Assembly (NCBI RefSeq): GCF_014269225.2
Contig: NZ_CP077097.1
Location: forward strand, 2,925,001-2,989,000
From: Pseudomonas anuradhapurensis
GTDB taxonomy: Bacteria; Pseudomonadota; Gammaproteobacteria; Pseudomonadales; Pseudomonadaceae
Direction of reading: 5' to 3'
Length of the DNA stretch: 64,000 nt
The notes under the pieces: model-generated
The model's database searches: none
Told to the model about the DNA's origin: nothing
Seen by the model: the letters and a program-made list of their open reading frames with translations, nothing else
Shown: positions 35,539-46,312 of the stretch, in pieces
How the letters are laid out: each line of letters starts with the position of its first letter
How positions within the stretch are numbered: position 1 is the first letter of the stretch
Made by a program: the position numbers and the translations under genes

Positions 35539-35961
35539 ATGAAATTCGCCCAATTCTGCCAATGGTTGTCCAACCACGCCGGACGACCTCAGACCTTCCT
35601 CATCGCCTTGCTGCTCATCGTGATATGGGGCCTCACCGGGCCGTGGTTCCATTACAACGATACCTGGCAGCTGATCATCAATACCTCCACCACCATTATC
35701 ACCTTCCTGATGGTGTTCCTGATCCAGAACACCCAGAACCGCGACAACGACATCATTCACGTCAAGCTAGACGAGCTGATCCGTGCGACCAAGCATACCG
35801 AGATGTCGGTCCTCGACCTGGAAGACATGGACAGCAAGAAGCTGCAGGCGCTACGCAAGGAATACCGCGCCCTGGCTGAAGGCGGGCAAGCCGCAGGCGG
35901 CCCCCCCGGCGCAGAGCAGCAGGAACAGCCGGAGCAACGAATGGACGACCAGCAACCCTAG
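35539..35961 (+). CDS. Low-affinity iron permease family protein
   Basis: A 140-residue membrane protein with two predicted helices (about 18-38 and 50-70) and the family sequence 'TFLMVFLIQNTQNRDNDIIHVKLDELI', cited as 'FLIQNTQNRDN'. The C-terminus is polar and rich in Gly, Gln and Glu. The name comes from yeast Fet4-like similarity; bacterial function is unproven. ATG 35539 lies after GGAGACGAGATC and is the natural start before the hydrophobic part. Confidence 0.8.
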   Translation: MKFAQFCQWLSNHAGRPQTFLIALLLIVIWGLTGPWFHYNDTWQLIINTSTTIITFLMVFLIQNTQNRDNDIIHVKLDELIRATKHTEMSVLDLEDMDSKKLQALRKEYRALAEGGQAAGGPPGAEQQEQPEQRMDDQQP

Positions 35962-36039
35962 GCTGCGGGCGACACAGGTGAAACTTTCCCGAGCTGTGCC
36001 AAGTCCAGACCCCTATTGATGACAGCCCAGGAGAACAGC

Positions 36040-37827
36040 ATGACTGGCACGGTAGGCGACTTTCTGGTGGAACGCTTGTACCAATGGGGCGTAAGGCGCA
36101 TCTTCGGTTACCCAGGCGATGGCATCAATGGCGTGTTCGGCGCACTGGCCAGGGCCAATGGCAAGATCCAGTTCATCCAGGCTCGGCACGAGGAGATGGC
36201 CGCCTTCATGGCCAGCGCGCATGCCAAGTTCACCGGCGAGCTGGGCGTGTGCATGGCCACCTCCGGCCCCGGCGCTTCGCACCTGCTGACCGGCCTGTAC
36301 GACGCGCGCATGGACCACCAGCCGGTGCTGGCCATCGTTGGCCAGCAGGCGCGTGCGGCACTGGGCGGGCACTACCAGCAGGAGCTGGACCTGTTGTCGA
36401 TGTTCAAGGACGTGGCCGGTGCCTTCGTCCAGCAGGCCTCGACGCCCGGGCAAGTACGCCATCTGCTCGACCGCGCGGTACGTACCGCCATCGGCGAACG
36501 CCGGGTCACCGCCATCATCCTGCCCAACGACCTGCAGGACCTGCCCTATCACGAGCCGCCCAAGGCACACGGCACCCTGCATTCCGGCATCGGCTACAGC
36601 AGGCCCAGGGTGCTGCCCTTCGAGGCAGACCTGCAGCGCGCTGCCGAGGTGCTCAATGCCGGACGCAAGGTGGCGATGCTGGTCGGCGCCGGTGCACTGC
36701 AGGCAAGCGAGCAGGTCATGGCGGTAGCCGAGAAGCTCGGTGCAGGGGTGGCCAAGGCACTACTGGGCAAGGCCGTGCTACCCGACGAGCTGCCGTGGGT
36801 CACCGGCGCCATTGGCCTGCTCGGCACCGAACCCAGCTACCAGCTGATGAGCGAATGCGACACCCTGCTGATGATCGGTTCCGGCTTCCCCTATTCCGAA
36901 TTCCTGCCGCGGGAAGGCCAGGCCCGCGGCGTACAGATCGACCTGCAGCCGGACATGCTCAGCTTGCGCTACCCAATGGAGGTGAACCTGGTTGGCGATG
37001 CCGGTGAAACCCTGGCTGCGTTGTTGCCGCTGCTTGAGCACAAACGCGAACGGGGCTGGCGCGACAGGATCGAAAGCTGGCGTGCGCAGTGGGACAAGAC
37101 CCTGGCCAAACGCGCCCACGCCACAGCCGAGCCGCTCAACCCGCAGCGCGTGGTGTACGAGCTCTCCCCGCGCCTGCCGGACCAGGCCATTGTCACCAGT
37201 GATTCCGGTTCCTGTGCCAACTGGTTCGCCCGCGACCTGCAAATTCGCCAGGGCATGCAATGTTCGCTGTCCGGTGGCCTGGCCAGCATGGGCGCTGCCG
37301 TGCCCTACGCCATCGCAGCCAAGCTCGCCCACCCGCAGCGCTGCGTGGTGGCGCTGGTCGGTGACGGCGCGATGCAGATGAACAACCTGGCCGAGCTGAT
37401 TACCGTGGCGAAGTACTGGCAGCAATGGCAGAACCCGCAGTGGATCTGCGCGGTATTCAACAACGAAGACCTCAACCAGGTTACCTGGGAACAACGGGTC
37501 ATGGAGGGCGACCCGAAGTTCGAAGCCTCACAGTCGATACCCGATGTGCCCTATCACCTGTTCGCCTTGTCCATTGGCCTGCAGGGCATCTATGTGGATC
37601 GCGAGGAGGACATCATCCCCGCCTGGGAGCGGGCGTTGGCGGCTGACCGGCCGGTGTTGATCGAGTTCAAGACCGACCCGAACGTGCCGCCGCTACCGCC
37701 GCACATCAAGCTGGAACAGGCGAAGAAATTCGCCACCAGCTTGCTCAAGGGCGACCCTGACCAGGCTGGCGTCATCCTGCAGACGGCCAGGCAAGTCCTC
37801 AGTTCGGTATTGCCTGGCAAGAAATGA
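36040..37827 (+). CDS. ThDP-dependent pyruvate oxidase/acetolactate synthase-like enzyme
   Basis: A 595-residue thiamine diphosphate enzyme of the PoxB-like group. The N-terminal domain has 'FGYPGDGINGV' and the activating Glu in 'ARHEEMAAFMA'. The C-terminal ThDP site is 'GDGAMQMNNLAEL' ending in 'FNNEDLNQVTWEQ'. These groups decarboxylate pyruvate or a related 2-keto acid. No small subunit is adjacent, which favours a pyruvate dehydrogenase (quinone)-type activity over acetolactate synthase. ATG 36040 follows CAGGAGAA. The physiological substrate is uncertain. Confidence 0.83.
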   Translation: MTGTVGDFLVERLYQWGVRRIFGYPGDGINGVFGALARANGKIQFIQARHEEMAAFMASAHAKFTGELGVCMATSGPGASHLLTGLYDARMDHQPVLAIVGQQARAALGGHYQQELDLLSMFKDVAGAFVQQASTPGQVRHLLDRAVRTAIGERRVTAIILPNDLQDLPYHEPPKAHGTLHSGIGYSRPRVLPFEADLQRAAEVLNAGRKVAMLVGAGALQASEQVMAVAEKLGAGVAKALLGKAVLPDELPWVTGAIGLLGTEPSYQLMSECDTLLMIGSGFPYSEFLPREGQARGVQIDLQPDMLSLRYPMEVNLVGDAGETLAALLPLLEHKRERGWRDRIESWRAQWDKTLAKRAHATAEPLNPQRVVYELSPRLPDQAIVTSDSGSCANWFARDLQIRQGMQCSLSGGLASMGAAVPYAIAAKLAHPQRCVVALVGDGAMQMNNLAELITVAKYWQQWQNPQWICAVFNNEDLNQVTWEQRVMEGDPKFEASQSIPDVPYHLFALSIGLQGIYVDREEDIIPAWERALAADRPVLIEFKTDPNVPPLPPHIKLEQAKKFATSLLKGDPDQAGVILQTARQVLSSVLPGKK

Positions 37828-37896
37828 GCAACCGGGTAACTGCAGGTGAACCCGCTCCCACAAGTAAAGCGCCGGCTTCGCGTTGACGCTGCACCG

Positions 37897-37942
37897 GTAG
37901 GAGCGGCTTCAGCCGCGATCACCGGCACAGCCGGTGCCAGCC
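37897..37942 (+). repeat. Single REP unit
   Basis: 'GTAGGAGCGGCTTCAGCCGC' then GATCACCGGCACAGCCGGTGCC, the same unit as at 63725, between convergent genes. Confidence 0.75.
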
Positions 37943-37973
37943 AACCGCTTCGCTAGTGAATGACCAGCAATGC

Positions 37974-39698
37974 CTAGCCCAGCAGCTGGCTCAATACTGC
38001 ACGCAGTTTCCCCGGCTTGACCGGTTTGTTCAGCAGCGGCGCACCGAGCTTGTGCAACGAGCGTCGGCACTGATCGCTGCGGTCAGCGGTGATGATCACC
38101 GCCGGAATGGCGCTGCCGAAATGCTCGCGCAAGTGCCTGACCACCTCGCAGCCGACCACACCGTGGTCCAGGTGAAAATCTGCCAGGATCAATTCCGGTG
38201 CCTGCCCTTGCAAGGCCAGCAATGCTCCGGCCTGGTCGGTTGCCGTCACCACTTCGCAGCCCCACTGCCCAAGCAATGCGCCCATACTATCGAGAATGCT
38301 CACCTCATTGTCCACTACCAGCAGCCGCCGGCCCGGCAATGGGTTGCCGGTGCCAGGCTGCGGTACGGCCGGGTGGACCGGCAGCGGCACCGCTTGGCCA
38401 AGCGGCACTTCGATGCTGAACACCGAGCCACGCCCCGGCCACGAACGCACCTCGACCCGGTAGCCAAGGATCTTGGCGATCCGTTCGACGATGGCCAGCC
38501 CCAGGCCCACGCCCTTGCGATCGGCGGCACGGCCCACGTCCAGTTGGTTGAATTCAAGGAAGATCGCCTGCAGCCGATCCTGGGCGATCCCCCGCCCGGT
38601 GTCCCACACCTCCAGACGCAAATGCCTGCCACGGCGCCTGGCCCCCAGCAGGATCCGGCCTTCATCGGTATAGCGGCAGGCATTGCTGAGAAAATTGCGC
38701 AGGATGCGCGTCATCAATCGCAGGTCGGTGCTGATGGCGTAGTCGCCAATGCGGGCACGCAGTTTCAGGCCCGCCGCGTCAGCCACCGTGCGGAACTCTG
38801 AAACCAGCGGCCCGAACAGTTCGTCGAGACGATACGACGCGACGTCCGGCTTGACCGCTGCCTGGTCAAGCCGGGAAATGTCCAACAGGTCGGTCAGCAG
38901 GTCCTCAGCACCCTCCAGGGCTTGATGGGTGCGTTCCACCAGCACTTTTTCCGCTTCCGGCAACGGCCGTTCGCGCAAGGTCGAAATCAGCAGCCGCGCA
39001 GCATTCAGCGGCTGCAGCAGGTCATGGCTGGCAGCGGCGAGGTATTTGTCCTTGCTGCGGTTGGCGGTTTCCGCAGCGTCGCGCGCATCGCGCAGGGCGC
39101 GGGCGATCTGTTTGCGCTCGGCAATCTGCTGTTGCAGGTTGCGGTTGGCCTCCAGCAGTTCGTCGGTGCGTGCAGCCACTCGTTGCTCAAGCTCGTCGTT
39201 GAGTTGCTGCAAGCGCTGCTGGGCCAGCTTGCGTTCGGTGATGTCGGCGACAAACCCTTCCACCAGGCCCTCATGGCCAGGCTTGAGCAGCAGGTTCATC
39301 AGCACATCGATATGGCTGCCATCCTTGCGGCGCAAGCGGGTTTCATAGCCATGCAGGCTGCGTTCACGGGCCAGGGTCGCGGTGATGGCGTGCAGCTCGT
39401 CGGCCTCGACGAACAGGTCGCTGGCAAAATCGGTCAGGCACTGCAGCAACGCTTGCGGGTTGTCGTAACCGAGCATGCGCGCCAACGCCGGGTTGGCCGC
39501 GCGCATGCCGTCTTGCAGGCTGGCCTGGAAAATCCCGTGCACGGCATTCTCGAACAACCACTTGTAGCGGTTGCGTTCGGCCTCCAGCTCGTCCAGGCGG
39601 GCCGCCAGCTCCGGGTAATGGCTCTTGCGTGCCGAGTGGTCGCCGAGCCCCAGCAGCCCGGCCAGGGCCCGCTGCTGGTCGTCAGAGGGCCTCGCCAT
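37974..39698 (-). CDS. Hybrid sensor histidine kinase (ErcS-like)
   Basis: A 574-residue cytoplasmic kinase without membrane helices. Order: PAS domain (about 45-155, 'FENAVHGIFQAS'), coiled coil, HisKA with His225 in 'AAASHDLLQPLNAARLL', HATPase ('GVGLGLAIVERIAKILG') and a C-terminal receiver ('LADFHLDHG'). The H-box 'SHDLLQPLNAA' is shared with the kinase at 59094. Its start overlaps the end of the iron alcohol dehydrogenase by 17 bp, matching the ErcA-ErcS pair described in P. aeruginosa ethanol oxidation control. It likely feeds PedR1-type regulation (inference). Confidence 0.85.
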   Translation of the reverse strand: MARPSDDQQRALAGLLGLGDHSARKSHYPELAARLDELEAERNRYKWLFENAVHGIFQASLQDGMRAANPALARMLGYDNPQALLQCLTDFASDLFVEADELHAITATLARERSLHGYETRLRRKDGSHIDVLMNLLLKPGHEGLVEGFVADITERKLAQQRLQQLNDELEQRVAARTDELLEANRNLQQQIAERKQIARALRDARDAAETANRSKDKYLAAASHDLLQPLNAARLLISTLRERPLPEAEKVLVERTHQALEGAEDLLTDLLDISRLDQAAVKPDVASYRLDELFGPLVSEFRTVADAAGLKLRARIGDYAISTDLRLMTRILRNFLSNACRYTDEGRILLGARRRGRHLRLEVWDTGRGIAQDRLQAIFLEFNQLDVGRAADRKGVGLGLAIVERIAKILGYRVEVRSWPGRGSVFSIEVPLGQAVPLPVHPAVPQPGTGNPLPGRRLLVVDNEVSILDSMGALLGQWGCEVVTATDQAGALLALQGQAPELILADFHLDHGVVGCEVVRHLREHFGSAIPAVIITADRSDQCRRSLHKLGAPLLNKPVKPGKLRAVLSQLLG

Positions 39699-40845
39699 AA
39701 ACCACCTCGACATCACGCTGGCTCGACGCACGCGGGTTGGTCAGGATGCATGGGTCATCCATGGCATGTTGCGACAGGAACGGGATATCGGCCGTGCGCA
39801 CCCCATGCAGGCCCAAGGTCTCATGGAAGCCGATGGCGCGTTTCAGGGCGATCAGGTGCTCCACCAGGCGCGCGCAGATCTGCCGGTGGTTGAGGCCGCG
39901 GCAGTCGATGCCCAGCACTTCGGCAATCACCTTGAAACGCTCCGGCGCCGAGCTGTAGTTGAACGCCACCACATGCTCTACCAGCACCGCGTTGCACAAG
40001 CCATGCGGCAAGTCGAGGAACCCGCCCAGGCTGTGCGACATGGCGTGGACCGCGCCGAGGATGGCATTGGAAAACGCCAGCCCCGCCTGCATGCTGCCCA
40101 GCATGATCTTCTCGCGCAGGGCAATATCGCCAGGGTTGGCGATCATCTGCACCAGGTTGTCGTTGATCAGGCGCATGGCCTCCAGCGCATGGGGGTCGGT
40201 CAGCGGGCCGTGGCCGGTGGAAACAAAGGCTTCGATGGCATGCACCAGCGCGTCGATGCCGGTGCAGGCCGACAGGAACGGGTCCATGCTCAGGGTGGTT
40301 TGCGGGTCGATCAGCGACACATCCGGGACCACCGCCTTGCTGACGATGGAGAACTTCATGCGCTCCTGCTGGTTGGAAATGATCACGAACTGCGACACGT
40401 CGGCCGAGGTACCGGCCGTGGTCGGGATCAGGATCAGCGGCGGGCTGGGCACGCGGATCATGTCCACGCCTTCGAACTCGAGGATGCTGCGCCCGTGGGC
40501 GACCACGATGCCGATGGCCTTGCCGCAGTCCATCGGGCTGCCGCCACCGACCGCGACAATCACGTCACAGTGGTTCTGCCGATAGATCTCGGCGCCGAGC
40601 ATCACTTCCTCGACCCGTGGGTTGGGCGACACGCCGCTGTACAGGCAGTAGTCGATGCCCTGCGCCTGCAGGCTGGCCTCGACGTCGGCGACCCAACCGG
40701 CGGCGATCACACCCGGGTCGCTGACCACCAGGACCTTGCGCGCGCCGAAGGTCTTGGCGTAATTGGCCACGTTATGCCGGCAACCGGCACCGAAAATGAT
40801 TTCAGGCGAAACGAACTTGCGAAGCGGGCTGAAACTCTGGCTCAT
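39682..40845 (-). CDS. ercA: Iron-containing alcohol dehydrogenase, ErcA-like
   Basis: A 387-residue group III alcohol dehydrogenase. The cofactor loop 'GGGSPMDCGKA' and all four metal ligands are present with canonical spacing: Asp198, His202, His267 and His281. The enzyme could oxidise a short alcohol in the cytoplasm. In P. aeruginosa its relative ErcA, beside kinase ErcS, is reported to act in regulating the ethanol oxidation system. The same overlap with a kinase here supports that role. ATG 40845 is used. The symbol is by analogy. Confidence 0.82.
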   Translation of the reverse strand: MSQSFSPLRKFVSPEIIFGAGCRHNVANYAKTFGARKVLVVSDPGVIAAGWVADVEASLQAQGIDYCLYSGVSPNPRVEEVMLGAEIYRQNHCDVIVAVGGGSPMDCGKAIGIVVAHGRSILEFEGVDMIRVPSPPLILIPTTAGTSADVSQFVIISNQQERMKFSIVSKAVVPDVSLIDPQTTLSMDPFLSACTGIDALVHAIEAFVSTGHGPLTDPHALEAMRLINDNLVQMIANPGDIALREKIMLGSMQAGLAFSNAILGAVHAMSHSLGGFLDLPHGLCNAVLVEHVVAFNYSSAPERFKVIAEVLGIDCRGLNHRQICARLVEHLIALKRAIGFHETLGLHGVRTADIPFLSQHAMDDPCILTNPRASSQRDVEVVYGEAL

Positions 40846-40934
40846 CGGAAAGCCTGTTCTTATTGTTCTGGAAGGTAACCGCCAGCGTAAAGCATCCCGT
40901 GGCGAAAGCAACCAGACCAAAGCCTGGCCACGGC

Positions 40935-41207
40935 TCATTCGACCCAGCACTTGGCGCGGGCCACCTCCAGGAACGCCAGCACATCCTCGTCGAGCCCGGT
41001 CACCCCGGGGAAACGCTGCGCCAGCCGGGCGATGACTGCCGCCACGCTACGCTGGCCGTCCAGCAGTTCGAGCACCCAGCCGGCACTGGCGTTGAGCTCG
41101 ATGACGCCCCCCGCATGCAGCAACAGCGGGCACGCCAGCTGCGGCTCCCAGCGCAGGCGAAAGCCGCGGGCCAGGGCCAGGGTCTGCTCGGGATCGATCA
41201 ATTCCAT
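40935..41207 (-). CDS. pqqD2: PqqD-type peptide chaperone (second copy)
   Basis: A 90-residue PqqD-family protein with the fold signature 'ACPLLLHAGGVIELNASAGWVLELLDGQRSV', cited as 'ELNASAGWVLELLDG'. PqqD holds the PqqA precursor peptide for the radical SAM enzyme PqqE during PQQ synthesis. The rest of the pathway (PqqB, C, E) is not in the window, so this is a stand-alone copy. It directly follows a tiny PqqA gene (50 bp gap), and the pair lies inside the ped cluster. 'pqqD2' is a descriptive label. Confidence 0.87.
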   Translation of the reverse strand: MELIDPEQTLALARGFRLRWEPQLACPLLLHAGGVIELNASAGWVLELLDGQRSVAAVIARLAQRFPGVTGLDEDVLAFLEVARAKCWVE

Positions 41208-41257
41208 AGGGGCTTGATACACAAGGCCCGGCCATCGCGACGATGGCCGGCCAGGCA

Positions 41258-41329
41258 TCAACGATTGGCGAAGTACATCGTTACTTCGAAACCAATGCGC
41301 AGGTCGGTGTAGGCGGGTTTAGTCCACAT
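41258..41329 (-). CDS. pqqA2: PQQ precursor peptide PqqA (second copy)
   Basis: A 23-residue peptide, too short for routine gene calls. It begins [11 protein letters not shown] and continues with '[12 protein letters not shown]'. The Glu15-x-x-x-Tyr19 pair (EVTMY) is the residue pair that PqqE crosslinks and from which PQQ is built. An AGAGGA ribosome site lies before the ATG. It sits immediately upstream of pqqD2 in the same direction, and a TACT-type box lies about 72 bp upstream. PQQ made from this copy would depend on PqqBCE encoded elsewhere. Confidence 0.92.
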
Positions 41330-41400
41330 GGGGCGGTCCTCTTGTTATGCCGGGCGATTCCGGTAGAGGCATTAATGCATGCTCGGCGCCAGGGCCGAAT

Positions 41401-41413
41401 GCTACTTTGGAAC
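41401..41413. promoter_or_regulatory. Ped box A (pqqA2)
   Basis: 'GCTACTTTGGAAC', 72 bp before pqqA2, a weaker match to the recurring TACY..TTGG(T)A box. It shares 'GAATGCTACTT' with the box upstream of the FIST gene. Confidence 0.4.
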
Positions 41414-41457
41414 GAGCTTGCGAGGTGCGTTGGTAGGAGGATCGGTTGCGCGATATT

Positions 41458-41574
41458 TGTAGGAGCGGCCTTGTGTCGCGAAAGGGCTGCAAAGCAGCCC
41501 CAGGAATACAGCATGAACGCGCAAATCGCCGGGGCTGCTGCGCAGCCCTTTCGCGACACAAGGCCGCTCCTACA
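41458..41574. repeat. REP doublet, inverted
   Basis: Arms 'TGTAGGAGCGGCCTTGTGTC' and its complement around a ~45-bp centre, between pedI and pqqA2. Confidence 0.85.
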
Positions 41575-41599
41575 GTCGACCGCGTCAACCGACCAGATG

Positions 41600-43120
<1,521 letters not shown>

Positions 43121-43172
43121 GCTGAGCCTCTGTGGTCGATGCCTGTCCGGCGACAGGCGATGAACCGATGGT

Positions 43173-43217
43173 AAAAAGCCCCGCCTGCCGGGCGAATGCA
43201 TCGTTGGCAGCGGGGCT
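43173..43217 (-). terminator. Terminator after pedH
   Basis: On the minus strand, AGCCCCGCTGCC pairs with GGCAGGCGGGGCT (one bulge) and is followed by TTTTACC. It lies between pedH and pedI and would end the pedH transcript. Confidence 0.7.
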
Positions 43218-43221
43218 CTCG

Positions 43222-43238
43222 TCATTTGGTAGTAGGGC
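43222..43238. promoter_or_regulatory. Ped box A (pedI)
   Basis: 'TCATTTGGTAGTAGGGC', 102 bp before pedI. The 13-mer TTGGTAGTAGGGC is identical to that at 48673-48685 in the pedE/pedF gap. Confidence 0.55.
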
Positions 43239-43281
43239 CGCTTGCCGCCGGTTGGCTGGCGGCAAGCGGCAAGGCATGGCG

Positions 43282-45066
43282 TCAGCGCTTGGCGCTGGCG
43301 GTTTGCAGTTGCTTGGGCAACTTGAAGGTCCAGAGCATGCCGCCCTGGTTGAAGTCCTTGACCCGCTTGGCCACTTCGCCGCCCCACAGCGGCACCGCGC
43401 CGCCCCAGCCGGAAACCACCGAAACGTACTGCTCGCCGTCCATCTCCCAGGTGATCGGCGAACCGAGCACGCCGGAACCGGTCTGGAACTCCCAGACCTT
43501 GTCACCGGTCTTGGCGTTGAACGCCTGCAGGAAGCCTTCCGGCGTGCCGGTGAACACCAGGTTGCCCTTGGTGGTCAGTACCCCGCCCCACAGCGGTGCG
43601 TAGTTCTTGTGGCGCCATACTTCCTTGCCGCTGACCGGGTCGATGGCACGCAGCACGCCGATGTAGTCTTCGTTGAGCGGCTTGATGGTGAAGCCGGCAC
43701 CGAGGAACGCCGCGCCCTTCTTGTAGGCGATGCCTTCGTTCCAGATATCCATGCCCCACTCGTTGGACGGCACATAGAACAGCCCGGTGTCCTTGTTGTA
43801 GGCCATCGGCATCCAGTTCTTGGCGCCGAGGAAGGCCGGGGCGACGAACACCGAGCTACCCTTGGCTTCGCTGCCCGGTGCCCCTGGGCGGCTGGCCTCG
43901 TTGTAGATCGGCCGGCCATCCTTGTCCAGACCGCTGGCCCAGGTGATCTTGTCGACGAACGGGAAGCCGCGGATGAACTTGCCGTTGGTGCGGTCCAGCA
44001 CGTAGAAGAAGCCGTTGCGGTCGGCAGTGGCGGCCGCCTTGATCTCCTTGCCGCCGGCCTTGTAGTTGAACGAGATCAGCTCGTTGACGCCGTCGAAGTC
44101 CCAGCCGTCATGCGGCGTGCTCTGGAAGTGCCACTTGATGGTGCCATCGTCCGGGTTCAGGGCCAGGCGCGACGAGGAGTACAGGTTGTCGCCCGGGCGC
44201 AGGTGCGAGTTCCACGGCGCCGGGTTGCCGGTACCGAACAGGATCAGGTTGGTTTCCGGGTCGTAGTAGCCGCCCAGCCAAGGTGCTGCACCGCCGGTCT
44301 TCCACAGGTCGCCAGGCCAGGTCTTGCCTGCCTCGCCGCCGGAAATGCCGTTCTCGATCGCCTTGCCGTCCTTGTAGACGTAACCCATGTGCCCTTCCAC
44401 GGTCGGGCGCATCCACAGCAGCTCGCCGTTTTCCGGGTTGTAGGCCTGGATCTTGCCCACCACGCCGAACTCGCCACCGGCCACCCCGGTGATCAGCTTG
44501 CCGTTGACGATCATCGGCGCGGCGCTGATCGAGTAGCCTTCCTTGTGGTCGGCCACTTTCTTGCTCCACACCACCTTGCCGGTGTCTTTGTTCAGGGCCA
44601 CCAGCTTGGCATCCAGGGTGCCGAAGAACACCAGGTCACCGTACAGCGCCACGCCCCGGTTGATCACGTCGCAGCACGGGCGGATGTCATCGGGCAGGCG
44701 CGCATCGTATTGCCACAGCTTCTTGCCGGTGCGGGCGTCCACGGCGAACACCCGCGAGTAGGAACCGGTCAGGTACATCACCCCATCCTTGACCAGCGGC
44801 TGAGCCTGCTGGCCACGCTGCTTCTCACCGCCGAAGGAGAACGCCCAGACCGGCCGCAGGTCCTTGACGTTGTTGCTGTTGAGCAGGTCGAGCGGGCTGT
44901 AGCGCTGGCCCTGCACACCCAGGCCGTTGGTCACGATCTGCTGCGGGTTCTTCGGGTCCTGGAGGATTTCTTCATTGCTGACAGCAGCGTGGGCCGCGCT
45001 GGCAAGCAGCATGGCGCTGAGCACCAGGCTCACGGCGAACACGGGACGACGTGGGGATCGGGTCAT
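43282..45066 (-). CDS. pedH: Lanthanide-type PQQ alcohol dehydrogenase PedH
   Basis: A 594-residue periplasmic quinoprotein with a signal peptide (1-27, 'AHA-AVS'). It oxidises primary alcohols and aldehydes. Metal and PQQ residues are visible: Glu199 ('GGEFGV'), Asn281 ('TGNPAPWN'), catalytic Asp323 and, two residues on, Asp325 ('GWDFDG'). The extra Asp is the mark of lanthanide-dependent enzymes. The vicinal disulfide Cys131-Cys132 ('RPCCDV') is also kept. In P. putida KT2440 the orthologue needs lanthanides and is induced by them while pedE is repressed. The promoter region carries boxes at 45097 and 45174. Confidence 0.95.
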   Translation of the reverse strand: MTRSPRRPVFAVSLVLSAMLLASAAHAAVSNEEILQDPKNPQQIVTNGLGVQGQRYSPLDLLNSNNVKDLRPVWAFSFGGEKQRGQQAQPLVKDGVMYLTGSYSRVFAVDARTGKKLWQYDARLPDDIRPCCDVINRGVALYGDLVFFGTLDAKLVALNKDTGKVVWSKKVADHKEGYSISAAPMIVNGKLITGVAGGEFGVVGKIQAYNPENGELLWMRPTVEGHMGYVYKDGKAIENGISGGEAGKTWPGDLWKTGGAAPWLGGYYDPETNLILFGTGNPAPWNSHLRPGDNLYSSSRLALNPDDGTIKWHFQSTPHDGWDFDGVNELISFNYKAGGKEIKAAATADRNGFFYVLDRTNGKFIRGFPFVDKITWASGLDKDGRPIYNEASRPGAPGSEAKGSSVFVAPAFLGAKNWMPMAYNKDTGLFYVPSNEWGMDIWNEGIAYKKGAAFLGAGFTIKPLNEDYIGVLRAIDPVSGKEVWRHKNYAPLWGGVLTTKGNLVFTGTPEGFLQAFNAKTGDKVWEFQTGSGVLGSPITWEMDGEQYVSVVSGWGGAVPLWGGEVAKRVKDFNQGGMLWTFKLPKQLQTASAKR

Positions 45067-45096
45067 GACGGCTACCTTTGGTTTTTTTGTTGTGCC

Positions 45097-45111
45097 CGGG
45101 AAAATTTCCCG
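45097..45111. promoter_or_regulatory. Ped box B (pedH)
   Basis: CGGGAA-AAT-TTCCCG, a perfect dyad within the 17-bp palindrome CCGGGAAAATTTCCCGG, 31-45 bp before the pedH ATG. The same half-sites occur twice before pedE. Confidence 0.6.
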
Positions 45112-45173
45112 GTGTGCCGAGAATTCTTGGTCGCCGCCTGTTTGCCAACAATTGCCCGCAGTGCGGAGTTTTC

Positions 45174-45192
45174 TAGTTCCTTGGTATGGGGC
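45174..45192. promoter_or_regulatory. Ped box A (pedH)
   Basis: 'TAGTTCCTTGGTATGGGGC', 108 bp before pedH, close to the pedE copy 'TACTCCCTTGGTAGTAGGGC'. Confidence 0.5.
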
Positions 45193-45210
45193 TGGCCGCC
45201 ACGGCCTGCG

Positions 45211-45336
45211 CGCCCTTGTAGGAGCGGCCTTGCGTCGCGATGGGCTGCGCAGCGGCCCCAGGATGTGTGCTTCTGGCAGAAATCGCCGGGGCTGCTGCGC
45301 AGCCCATCGCGACGCAAGGCCGCTCCTACAAGGGCG
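45211..45336. repeat. REP doublet, inverted (near-perfect)
   Basis: Two 49-bp inverted arms with one mismatch, starting 'CGCCCTTGTAGGAGCGGCCT', around a ~28-bp centre. It lies between the pedH promoter and the metallohydrolase stop. Confidence 0.88.
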
Positions 45337-45338
45337 CG

Positions 45339-46271
45339 TCAGTCCCTGGCGTCGATGCGCCGCAATTGTTGGCGCTCGTAGCGTGGATACAGGTGGCTGA
45401 CACTGCGGATCAACTCGTAACGGGTCAGGCTGATTCCGGCGAAGCGCTGCGGGATCGGGCTGCGGATCATCTCGGCCATGTCATCGCCACGCGCCGCGCC
45501 GTCACGCATCAGGCCATCCAGCCAGCCCAGGTAGTCACGCATCTGGGCAAACGGCCGGGCATCGCTGGCCACCGGGCCATGGCCAGGTACCAACTGTTTC
45601 CAGGGCAGCGCCTGCAGGGTATCCAGGTCTTGCAACCAGACCTCCAGCCCCGGGCTGTTGGGCGTGGTCAGCGCCCGTTGGTAGAACACCAGATCGCCGG
45701 CAAACAGCACACCGGTCGTTTCATCCAGAATCGCCAGGTCGGCACCAGTATGCCCGCCCAGCGCCAGCAGCCGCAGGCGATGCCCGCCCACTTCATGCAC
45801 ACCTGGCTCCAGTACCCGGGTTGGCAACACCACCTCGGTGCCGCGCATCCAGTCGCCAACCAGGCGATACATGTTCTCGGCCATGGCCTCACCCTGCTGG
45901 CGCAGCAGCTCGCCGGTGCCGACCAGCGCGCCGATCGGTACATCGGCGAAGGCCTGGTTGCCCAGCACATGGTCGGGGTGATGGTGCGTCAGCAACACTT
46001 CGACTACTGGCTTGTCGGTGGTGGCGGCAATCGCCTGACGCAGCGCTTCGCCGTAGCGCTTGGACGGCCCGCTGTCGATCACCACCACCCCGCTGTCAGT
46101 GACAATGAACGCGGTGTTGACGATGTTGCCACCATTGTCCTTGGCGAAATTAGCGGTGCTGCCCTCCAGCAGCCAGGTGCCCTCGGCGATCTGCCGAGGT
46201 TCGAGGCGGTAGGCCAGGTCAGCCTGGGCCGGCAGGCCCAGACACAGCAGCAGAAGCAGGATCCAATGCAT
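45339..46271 (-). CDS. Quinoprotein-associated zinc metallohydrolase
   Basis: A 310-residue exported metallo-beta-lactamase-fold protein. A signal peptide (1-18) is followed by the zinc motif H96-H-H98-P-D100-H101 and '[11 protein letters not shown]' and 'LVPGHGPV' loops. It matches the 'quinoprotein relay system zinc metallohydrolase' families, which occur with PQQ dehydrogenases and SoxYZ-like carriers. Its function in that system is not known. ATG 46271 begins the signal peptide; a longer in-frame reading overlaps the next gene. It probably shares a transcript with the SoxYZ-like gene 41 bp upstream. Confidence 0.85.
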   Translation of the reverse strand: MHWILLLLLCLGLPAQADLAYRLEPRQIAEGTWLLEGSTANFAKDNGGNIVNTAFIVTDSGVVVIDSGPSKRYGEALRQAIAATTDKPVVEVLLTHHHPDHVLGNQAFADVPIGALVGTGELLRQQGEAMAENMYRLVGDWMRGTEVVLPTRVLEPGVHEVGGHRLRLLALGGHTGADLAILDETTGVLFAGDLVFYQRALTTPNSPGLEVWLQDLDTLQALPWKQLVPGHGPVASDARPFAQMRDYLGWLDGLMRDGAARGDDMAEMIRSPIPQRFAGISLTRYELIRSVSHLYPRYERQQLRRIDARD

Positions 46272-46312
46272 GACGGGCGCCTCGGGTCGGTAAGTGAAGC
46301 CAGGCGACGCGC

